Shown here piece after piece: positions 12,901-24,900 of a DNA stretch of 64,000 bases. The notes beneath the pieces are model-generated. The model searched no databases, was not told the origin of the DNA, and saw nothing but the letters and a program-made list of their open reading frames with translations. Each line of letters opens with the position of its first letter. The stretch's first letter is position 1. Source of the stretch: Dysidea avara (lineage: Eukaryota > Porifera > Demospongiae > Dictyoceratida > Dysideidae); the NCBI RefSeq assembly GCF_963678975.1, contig NC_089276.1:26183555-26247554 (forward strand). The letters are read 5' to 3'. A program made the translations under genes and the position numbers.

Positions 12901-15900
12901 GCGACTTTACAGCCTCCTAGCGGATGTTGAGCATAACAGGCTGGTGAATAACATTACACAGCTTTGAGTTCAAGGAGTTTCTGCTCAAGGATCATTCCCT
13001 AGTCCTACTCAGTGGTGAAAGACCTACTGTCAATATTTTGGGGGTGAAAACAGTTGGAACATTGGAGATGCCCACTTCCATGATCCTGTCAGCAGTTTTA
13101 GCCAGCTCTGAGATTGAGGTAGTGTCACTAGCTGAGGCTAGGACTATACAGACATTGGATGAGAGTCACTGTAAAAAGAGTTGTCAAATGAAATATCTCC
13201 AGCTAACTGTTGCAAACGATGAAGAAATTGTGAAGGTTTGCAATTTCCCAACCCTTCACTTCCCATAATTATGACTGGTGAACCCCACACATACCACATC
13301 AAACCAAAAAAGTGCCATGCAGACATATCAATTAATTATATATCTAAATGTGTACCCCAGCTGTCAATTACCGAAAAGTAAAGTACATAGCCATTTCACT
13401 CTATATCCAGCCCGTTATCTCGCACTACAAACAAAGAACAGTACGATAACTCCCTCTGCAATCAATCCAGTCACTGCAGAAAATGCAGATGATTCACAGG
13501 GAAGACACAATCACTCCTACAAATCAACACCCTACACTGTCAGGGAAAAGAAATGGAACATAAAAAGGGAAGATAATGGGCAATCCATGATGTGTGCATT
13601 GTACATACTGTGGTATGCCCCAAAAGGCACCTGTTGGGCTACCTTAGAATGTATGAAAGGCAGTTATGATGCTAATAAAAGATGACCAAAAGTTCTCTAA
13701 CACCACTACAGTGGCAGATACAGGGGGGTTGCAATGGTGTAAGCTGAAACCCCATCTTTTAAAGATAGCATGCACCCCTAATTTATTTATGACTTGTCAT
13801 GTGAGTGATAAAATCACCAAGAGTTATATAGTGTATTATATTAGGACTTTTTCTACTGGTGAAACTCCATATTTTGTCTTTGAAATCACCATTACAGCGT
13901 TCATCAGTAGGTAGTGACCTTATATAGACTATTACATAATTATAAACAGTCACATGCAGGTCATGTACAGCAATATGATTGGCTGTAACCACGTTGTAGA
14001 GTTGGTTGTTATGTATCTTAAAACTTGTAGCTAAAGAAACGCTCTCTACTTAGTTGTTTGGCTTACCGCTTCATAATACTATCATACATTGTTGGTGCCA
14101 TGATCAGGATTCACTTTGCCTTACAGCTAGCTATGCCTACCTTTGTAACCTGTTATGAAAAAGCTGGGGTGTCATGGCATTTGGAGTGAGACTGTACCCC
14201 AGAAGGCAAGCGAATTTATCCGAAGAACTCTTATTTGTTGTATTCTCTTCACAGTTAGCTACTGTTAACTTGTGACAAAGATACAGTGCAATGGAGAATT
14301 TACGTCGCTGGCACTCATCTCACAAGACCTACTGTACCCATTTAACTAAGCTACACCAAACAGTAACTGAAATAATGGACTCTAGTGAAGCAATAGATGA
14401 TTCTAAGTTGGGAAGTTTGTCTACTTCTGTCAAAAAACTGCAATGAAAGGCAAAGGCCATTGGAGAACAAGATGCCAAAATTGCTAGAGAGATACAGAAC
14501 TCAGAGAAGTTAGAAAAGCGGCTTAGAATGTGTACGAAGCAATAGAGCTACAAGTCAGTAGTACTAAGAGAATTGAACAGATAAAATGCTTTATCTCATG
14601 TCACTCAAAATAGGTAGAGCCACACCCCTGAGCAGAACTGCTAGTCAAAGTTTAAATTTAAGTGCGAGTATGCAACCATTCGTACCACTTAACATGGAAA
14701 CTCACTCATCTCAGGAGATATAGAGTCATCTCCCAAGTAGTAACAGCCATAGCAGTATGGCTAGTCAGTCCAGTCACAGTGTCAGTCATTTACCTAAGCT
14801 GAATTTACCCACCTTCTGTAGTGACCCTTTGTCCTGGCAGACTTCCTGGAATTATTTTAGTGCGGCTGTAGACTCCAGCCCTGTCCTGCCAGGAGTACAA
14901 AAGTTCAATTACCTAAGAGCTCAGCTTCAGGGAGAAGCTGCCAGTGCTGTGGCAGAGAGATGAAAAATAATTACATTCAGTTGAGATCCTCAAGGAGAGA
15001 TTTGGGCAAAATCAAACAATAGTAAATGCCCACATGTAAGCCCTGATGAATCTACCTCCACCGAAGAACACAGTGACTGAATTAAGAGCCTTTTATGACT
15101 CCATTGAGGGTCACATAAGAAGCCTACTCTCTCTAGGAACTACTCTCAAATCATATAGTGCTATGTTGATTCTTGGAAAATTACTTGCAGNNNNNNNNNN
15201 NNNNNNNNNNNNNNNNNNNNNNNNNNNNNNNNNNNNNNNNNNNNNNNNNNNNNNNNNNNNNNNNNNNNNNNNNNNNNNNNNNNNNNNNNNNNNNNNNNNN
15301 NNNNNNNNNNNNNNNNNNNNNNNNNNNNNNNNNNNNNNNNNNNNNNNNNNNNNNNNNNNNNNNNNNNNNNNNNNNNNNNNNNNNNNNNNNGTTATGACCT
15401 TTTTTTTTTTTTTTTTTGGTCTTTAACTTACAGCTTGGGTGAAGGGCCCCACTTTAACTCTTTGCCCTGGCCCCTTAATTTCTCTGGGCGGCCCTGACCC
15501 CAAGCGGTTTATCTGGTAGGCGTGGCAAGTAGTCGTTTTATATTACTGTAGCTAATCTCGATTGCGTAATTGTTACACACTGTTGGTTTTTTCGTTGTAT
15601 CTTCCTGGTTTTTAACTCGATTTCTGTCAAACCACAAAAGGTTTGAGGTTCAATAGTTAACCTATTCACCAACCGATTTTCAGCTTCTTCCCATACGCGG
15701 TTTACCCTGTAGGCGCAGTGAGTAGGCGTGACAACATATTGGTGTTATTTTTCGTGAATAATCGCTCATGACTCTTTGCCTGTTTATCGTATTCCAGCGA
15801 AAGTTGGTATTGAGATGTGCCTTTATACTTCCCCTTCTGTGTGCCAAATTTCAAGGCAATCGGATAAGGCGTTCGCGTTTTATAGCAGTTTTTGTCAGTG

Positions 15901-18900
15901 TGCGAAAAGAGGAAGAAAAATATGAAGAAAAAAAACGAAGAAACTAAGCCAATTTTTGAAGTCGCATATCTCAGGAACGCCTGAAGCGATTTTGCTCAAA
16001 TTTGAAATGTTGAGTACTGAAGTTGGAGGGCATGTCCATAGCAAAAATCGTCTTCTTTCATCAAGGCAGTACAGAGCTACGGAGGTGCGAAAATTTCATT
16101 TCGTTCTTCCTGTCAATATACTCACGGGTGTTACGCGCCGGCTTCTTGGGCCGCACGACACACTACCATGTGTCTTGATATATGTAATGGTTATACCATG
16201 GGCACGAGTGCTTTGCCTGATATATATACACATAAGCCCGAAGGCCGCAGGCCCGAGATGAGAAGAGAAATAAAGTATAACATCAAAGAAATCTAATGAT
16301 TTCAGGATATAGTGTGCACTCCTATTACGTGTGCAATAGCACTGGCTTAACGAGATGTAACAGTATGCAGTGGTACAGTGCATATATCTCATCAATTTTC
16401 TGAACCAGTGTAATATGTGATATATATACACTGGCTTTCTTTTGATCTAAGGTGTGAAAGTGGTATATATATATATATATATAATTTTTATACTTTTATA
16501 TATATTCTTTTATTCTTACAATATATAGTACAATATATATTATATAGTTATACAATGGGCAAGAGTGCTCTGCCTGATATAAACGCATGAGCCTGAGGGC
16601 CGTTAGGCCTGAAGGCGAGTGCGTTATACAGGCAGAGCACAAGTGCACATTGTATAACTGCTATGTACCACTCACCTAATAGGTGGAAAGATCTAACGCT
16701 GCAGCTACATTTCTTTTATAAGGTAGAAAGCCGATATCGATTATGGCACTCTAAAACTATTGACATTACTACGTATCAAGCATGACCTTTACCATACAAT
16801 CACACGGCAATGCCACAATCAATTGTTATGGTGAGTATCAATTAGAACAATATTATTTTAAAAAGTGATTTGTTAAGGTGGAAACTTCGATCAAACTAGT
16901 AAGGTATGTAACTACGTTTATATATATGTAAATAGAGTTTTACCTACCGTGTTTGCCTCTGATCACCATTGGCTGCTTTTAGATCACATATATAACATAG
17001 TAGTGACATTCTCTGTATGGCCCCACAATCGAATTTCACATGTTAGGCTATATAAGAATTCGAGTAAACAGTGTAACATCTTGCCACCTATTAGGTGAGG
17101 TGTCATAGCGGCCTTAACCGCCGGCACTTGTGCAATGTAGCACAAAACCACAGCCAGTGCAAAAAAATATATATTGCACTGCAGTCAGTGCATTATAAGT
17201 TATAATGCACTCCCTGCGGTTAGTGCAGCAGTGCTATATATGAATTATAGCACTCGCGGCGCCTTTGAACTGCCCACACAGAGTAGTACGTATTCTATTG
17301 GTTTACAGATGTATAACTTTCTACAAAATTAATAAAGATTGAAACATGGGAATCATGCAAGCAGAAAGCACATTATGTGTACACTAAAAATATAGCTGGT
17401 TGTAGTGTGGTATTATCATGTATTGTGAACAGCATCATACCATTGATCAAACATTTAAAAGTCACTATAACCCATTCCTGGCTAATTCCTGTAGCTATAT
17501 ATGTCTGGAAGGCATGCTTGCTTTAATTATAACTATAACAGGCAACACACAGAATAGCTGTTCTTTTAGTTGGCATAGCTTAAAGATGTACATAGTAGAG
17601 AAGCAGGGGATCTTGTGATCACTGTAAAAACAAAAGTGTTTCAAAACACCTTTTTGGGTGTCCTAACTACTATGTCTGTGGGGCTCCCTTGGAGGTGTTT
17701 CATTACACTTCATCAGGATGTTACAAAACTCCCACTAAGGTGTTCAATAACACCGAATACTAAAAAGTCTGACCCTTTGAAGGGAGGGTATTGGGATAGG
17801 TGCCACAGGTACTAGTACGATAGGTAAAGCAATTAAGAAGCTTGCATGTGTGTATTGTAAGGGCACACACACATCTAACAACTGTGATGTGGTCATTAGC
17901 ATTGAGAAATGCCTGTAACACATCAAGAAGGAAGCTTATGCTTCAATTGTTTAGAGTTAGTCAGTGCACATCACAAGCTCGCTGCAAGAAATGTAACAAC
18001 AAACATCACACCAGTATTTGTAACACTGGTAGTTCCAAACCAAAACAATTACCTGGTGACCACAAGACACAGCCTAATGAAACAAAATCAAGTCCTAGTC
18101 AGGTGACCCAAGCCACTGTTCCAACACAATAGCAATGGCTAACACAGACACATCCGTGTTGTGTAACTTTGGCAACTCTGTTTGTTTACTGAAGACTGCT
18201 GTGGCTAGAGTAGTTTCTGAGACAGGCAGCAACACTGCAAATATTTTATTTGACGAAGGTGCTCAGCACTCTTTTATCTCCAAGAGGCTAGAAAACAATT
18301 TGCAGCTGACACCAAGTAGACAAGAGAGTGTTTCTCTGGCTGCATTTGGAGCTGATACTTCTACACCACAACATTTAGATGTAACAGATGTCACAATCGT
18401 CAGCCAAACAGGAGAGATGATATCACTGTCAGTACTAGTAGTTCCAAAGATTGCTGCCCCCCTCAAATGTGTCACAACTTCTAAGTTATGAGAGCTTTCC
18501 TATCTTAGGGACCTCACTCTAGCTCACCCCATAATGAAGGAAAACAGTCAGTTTGATATATCTATACTAATCGGAGTTGATTACTATTGGAAGATTGTTG
18601 AAGATCACATTGTAAGAGACCCACAGCTGTGTAGTCAAAACTAGGCTATCTTCTATCGGGGCCACTAGCTCTCTCATCCCCCTCCTATACAGTCACAAGC
18701 ATGCACATTGGCATTCACAATGATCCTGAGATTGATGACCAAACTCTTAAAAGGTTTTGGGCAATAGAATTCAGTGGAACATTACCAGCAGTGAAATATT
18801 CTGACTAATTTATGGACACTTACCTGAGGACAATCACACATGAAGAAAATGGCTCCTATGTGGTTAAATTTCCTTGGAAAGAAGATCATGCTCCATTACC

Positions 18901-21900
18901 ATCAAACTATGAAGTATGCAAATGAAGAACTATATCACTAGTCCACCGACTGGCTAGCACACCAGAGCTGATGGTAGCTTATGATCAAATCATCACAGAC
19001 CAAGAGAGGAGAGGGTTTGTGGAGAAAGTTAACTCAACATCAAATATCCCAGCACATTACATACCACACCATCATGTCAAGCAGAATTCTGTTACTACTC
19101 CAATATGTGTGGTGTATGATTGTAGCTGTCAGATGTCCAACAATCACCCAAGTCTGAATGACTGTTTTTGAAGTTGAACCATCTCTAGTGAATGATCTTT
19201 GTTCTATTCTCCTCCGTTTTCTGGCCCACAAGTTTGGCTTTACTACTGATATTGAGAAAGCTTTCCTACATATTAAGCTTCATGAGGATGATCAAGACTT
19301 TACTCACTTTTTTTGGCTGTCAACTCCAGAAGATCTAGAGAGTGAATTTGATGTTTATCATTTTAAGGTAGTGGTTTTTGGATCAGCAAGCTCACCTTTT
19401 ATTCTGAATGACACTCTTCGTTTACACCTAAGTAACCAAAACTCAGAAACAGCTGATGATATGATCCAGAACTTATATGTAGACTGACAATGTGATTTCT
19501 GGAGGTCCTACTGAGGAAAGTGTTGTCCAGTACTTTAGAAAGGCCAGAACATATATGTCCAAAGCAAACTTCAATCTGAGAAGTTGGGCATCCAACAGTC
19601 CACAGTTACAAGCCATTACACACATGAAGAGTGTTGCTGATCCTAGCCAGATGGTCAACTTGTTAGGCTTACACAGGAATGTATCAACAGACCGAGTGTG
19701 TTTCATACCAAAACAGCTAAATTCTGATACTGACTCTGCAATTACTAAGAGAAATGTTTTACAGTTTTCATGTAGAATTTTGATCCACTTGGTTCCTGTC
19801 CAATGGCGGATCCAGGATGGGGCATTTGGGGCAAATGCCCCCCCCCCTCCCCCCTTCAAAAAATTGCATACAAGATCGAGATACTCTAATAGAGCAGTCA
19901 ATTACTCTAATAAAGCAGTCACAATGTTCATGAGGCAGTGTAGCTTACCTATGAAGCTATAAATAGGATTTTATTTTACATAACAGACATGATATAGTTG
20001 GTAAGGATAACTAGCTATTATTGTCGTGACCTTTTTTTTTTTTTTTTTTTTTTTTGGTCTTCAACTGGTTTTCAGCAAGTTTTTTTTGGTCTTCAACTGT
20101 TTTTCAGAAAGGTGCCCCCCCTCTTTCCAAACTCTGGATCCGCCCCTGCTGTCTCCAGTTAGTGTCTGTGCTAAACTGTTGATGAAGCAACTTTGGCAAA
20201 TGAATGTTGGGTGGGATGAGCCTTTAGAACCATCTATAAGAGAACAGTGGAACAACATTTGCTGACAACCTACAGAAGGCAGCCCATGGTTCTATCTCAA
20301 GATGGTATTTTGATGATGATGACTGCAACACTCAAGCTCAAGAAATCCATGGATTTGCAGATGCTAGCTTAAAGGCATATGGAGCAGTAATCTACATCCA
20401 ATAAGGCAATGAGGTGTCATTTGTCATAGCCAAGACACGTGTTGCTCCACTCAGCAAACTCACACTGCTTAAGCTTGAACTTATGGCTGCACTGGTTGCT
20501 ACAAGGCTTACAAAGTTTGTAACTGAATCACTAAATAGTTTTTATCCTCACATGCCTGCTTACTTGTGGTCTGATAGTCAGATTGTGCTCCATTGGATAG
20601 GGAGCCAGAAAACAGAAGCTACAGTTTGTTTCCCACCACAAAAAGGAAGTTACTCAAACCTTTCCATCCACAGTGTGGAACTACTGTCCAACTGGAGACA
20701 ATCCAGCAAATTTACTGACAAGGGGGATGGACAGTGATGTACTCAATGATCCTCTTTGGAATACTGGGAAGTCTAAATGGCCACAATGGAAGCAAACTGA
20801 AATTCTACATTTACAGAGTTAACTGATGATGCTGATGAACCAATATCAATTGAACAGGCACCACAGACAGGTCTGCACAAGATTTTAGAGTTTTCTAACT
20901 TCAGCTCATTGATGAGATTGCTACAAGTTACAGCTTACCTTCTAAGATTCACTCACAACATGAAACATCAAAATGCTCACTTGGTTGGTACACTAACTGT
21001 TCAAGAGATCAACAATGCTTTAACTAAATGGATTAAAAATTGTTAGCAGACTTACTTTCACCGAGAAGTCAGACATCTACAGTCAAAGTCTGCAAAGCAT
21101 TTGCCACTTGTAAGACAGCTCCGCTTATTCCTGGACAATGACTTCCTTTGATTTGGTGGCAGAATTCATAATGCTCCAATATGTGAGTTGTCAAATTTCC
21201 ATACCTCCTGCCAACAAAACATCCAGTTATTTGGGGCACGTGTTCACATCTGGCACCATTCTATCTTTTATCTTTTCTATCAATTAAGTTAGTTCCTGGT
21301 CTCAGGTACAGTGTCAGACTTCTTACTGTATAAGTAGAAATTTTTACAGTGAATTAAATTTGGAAGTTGGCAAATTTTCACTGAAATTGTCAAATTTAAA
21401 TCCACCAAATATCTGACGAGCTAAAGAGATCAAAAACATACAGAGATTCGATGGAAGACCTGTAAACCTACACAACTTATTCTGACAAAGATCTAGCCAA
21501 CAATGGAAGATACACTAGTAACTGAGAATGGTCCACAGCATGCAGCGGCGATAAGACCGGTTGGTCACATATTCTGATATATCGCACATCACTATAATAC
21601 TTGGAGGCTAAAACTCAAGTTATCATGGGCTTTCATGATGCCATCTGAAATTCTCAAATGCAGTCCATGCATGATTAGTAGGGGTGAAACGAATATTAAA
21701 TTTTAGGTATTTGAATATTCTTCAAATTAACAAACGAATTAACGAATTATTCTTTAAGAATTTTTTGTATAATTAGGTGCTTGAAAGGGACAAAATCACT
21801 TTGATTACTACTAAAACTTTAAATGTTAAAAAAGAAAAGTCCTTTACATGTATTATTAAGATGAAAAATTATATTTTAAAATGACAGTTTTCAGTTGTCA

Positions 21901-24900
21901 AAATGTTTTCAAGGTTAATTAAATGTGTACATTATCCGATTAATGAATATTTAACGAATAACGAATATTTCTTAACGAATACGAATATTTCTTAACAAAC
22001 GAATAACGAATATTCGTACTATTCGTTTCAGCCTTAATGATTAGTGCAAGTCCCTGTGAGCAAGAGGAAATTTGTCAAATAGAAATGTTGTTCAATTCCC
22101 CTAATATTTCCCCATCAAATTTTCTGCTTTTATGGTATGTACCAGTACCTCCACTTTTAATATATGTGACCCGGTCTTATCGCCCATGTCAGCAGATTCA
22201 ATTTTTCACCCAGGACACAAAGCTACATGAATAAACTATCTAATTCCACAATCAAAATCAGCTAGACTTGAGTGGTCTGGTTTTGCTGACTGCTTTTCCC
22301 AAGCCCAGTGGTGATCTGTATGTGCAGTGTGGGGCCTTAATGTCTGGTCAGCCTGGGGATGACTATACAGCTCTGTGGGGTTGAATAAGTACCTCTGGTA
22401 TGAATTTCCTTTCATTTTAGCCAATTTTGAGACTTCAGTGGTCCCAAACTTAGTCTAATTCATTCCCGCCTTCCTTTTCAATTTTTGAACACCATCTTTC
22501 CTGCCTTCCAAGCTCCACCACCTCCCACCCATTTTGCAGCTTGCCTGATACAGTCAACCTCAGTTTAAAAACTATCTAAAATGGCTGGAAACTTAGTGGT
22601 TGGCTACTTGCACAGTGGATGCTGTGGAAGGTAAGGAATTGGTGTAAAATGTGTGAAAATTTGGTACACATAGCTTCAACCATTGGCGAGCTACAACACA
22701 CTAAATATTTAAAAGCGGCGTTTCTCGATGCTTTTAAATAGGCGATAAGCCCGGTTATCCCAGACTGGATCACATATTACCTGGTTACCACAAAAGTAAT
22801 AATTATTACATAATGCGTTACATAAGTAATGTGTTACCCCCAACACTGTTGGAGTCCAGACATGAGATTATAGGGCTGTGCTGGCTTCTTAGTGGCTGAT
22901 ATGTAGCAAAATCAACAGAATAAATGTCTGGCCAACATTATCAGGCCACCACCAGTAAACCACTGATTCTTGCTAAGCCAAGCCCTCCACAAGGTGCCAG
23001 AAACCGCCATTCAAGCTCTCCACACCATCCAGAAAAGACGTCTGTTAAACCAGTCTTAAGTAGTTTGAGTAGTACTGATGGTCAAAACTAGTAGTATGAC
23101 AGTACTACTACCCACTGATGGTGTTAGTTTGATTTTGCCTGATGTGTGATTTGGATCGGTTTTTGTAAAATATACCTTAATCTGGTCACATATACCAAAG
23201 GGTAAAGAAAACATATAATTGTATGAGGTAAAGTGAATAAATGTATCCATGGTTACAATGGTTATTTGTTTCACTGTGTAAACTAGCTACTTACAGTTTT
23301 ATGAGATATAAACTGTACTAATAAAGTGGTTGACTGCTCTATTTCGTTGACCAACAAAAGTGGGAGAATCCCTCCATTTTCACTACTTATGAACATGACC
23401 ATTCTGAATGTTTAGGAGTAATATTAATATTTAAGTGCACAAAGGGAATGGTCATTTTTACATGTTTTGTAGAGGATTGGGGTTTTTGGTGCAGTTTCCT
23501 TACCCTAAACAAGGCCTCCTAAATTAAGTCCATACAAAGCTTTAGTCAGGTCCTACACTAATAATCCAGAAAACAAGGTACCATGACCACCACCTCTCTT
23601 AAATTATAGCCCTAGCCAAGTCTCAGTAGAGTATATACTCTTGTAGCTATGTAGGTGCTGTAATACCATCATATCTTTGCTTAACTGCATGATCACTTCA
23701 TTGTTAATATTGTTAATAATTTATTGCACTATTTTGTAATCAACTATTTCAGGTGCACCAAGAGCACTCAGCATTGGAGAAAGGGCAAAACAACGTATGT
23801 GAAATGATGTAACAGTTTAATATTTGTGCATGTACAACTTATTTGTGACTGGGTCTGGGAAAATCAGCCTTATCGCACGTGACAGCAGATTTGAGTTTTC
23901 ACCATGAACACAAAGCTACATTAATAAACTATCAAATTTCATAATCAAAATCAGCTAAACTTAAAAATTCAGTGGTCTGCTATTGCTGGCTGCTTTCCTC
24001 AAGCATAGTGACAATCCGTACAAATGGTCTGGGGCCCTAGTGCAGCTCTGGCCAGTCTGGGGATGGCTGTGGCAGTGTGGCTGTACAGCTCCATGGCATT
24101 GATTGAAGACCTGTGATGTAAATGTCCTTTTGTTTTTGAGACCTGAATGGCCTATAACTCATCCCTACACCTTCCTCTTTAATTTTTTAAACATTCCCTT
24201 TATGCCTTCCTCTTTAATTTTTTAACAGTCTCTAGCCCCCCACCCCTTTTTGGAGCTTGCCTGGTACAGTCAACATCAAGTTAAAACTAACTAAAATGGC
24301 AGGAAACTTAACTATTTCTACTGTGGACACTCTTGCAGAAGGTATAAGAAGTTGGTGTAGAATGTGTGAAAAAATGGTACATATAGCTTCAACCATTGGT
24401 GAGCTGTACTTAAAACTGGCATTTCTCTTAAACAGGCGATAAGACTAGTTTTCCCACACTGGGTCAAATTTTTGTATTTTTATGCACATATTTGACCAGA
24501 TGCATTAATTGAAATAAATGCTGTATCTTATAGTCACTCATGATGAGTGATTACATTGTTTTCTTAAAATAATAGCACTAATGCTATTGTTGAATTAATA
24601 CTTCTAGAATTATAAATTGAACTGCTATGGCTGTAGACTCCTTGAGTTTACAGTAAGAAAAGTATTAACGTATTACAAATGTTAAGTTCATTTTTCTGGG
24701 CCTTGAAAGCAACTCCCATAACATACTGTATATAGAATGTTGTGCAGAAACAGTAGTTGTCCCTGAGTACTATATTAGATGCACAGTTTTTGATCCTTTT
24801 AACATAGTAACTGCAGCTATTTACCATGTTTATACCTTTTTGTTTAAAGGACCACCACTCCAAATAACAGATTTCCGTTTAGTCTATAATGTTTTAAGAC

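Noticed and set aside
18971-21250. Active BEL/Pao element
   Set aside because: Several frameshifts, stops, a changed RT active-site box and no integrase core show that it is inactive.
24257-24442. 61-aa frame between receptor exons
   Set aside because: It lies inside the family E TIR element; the corresponding part of copy 1 does not keep the frame.
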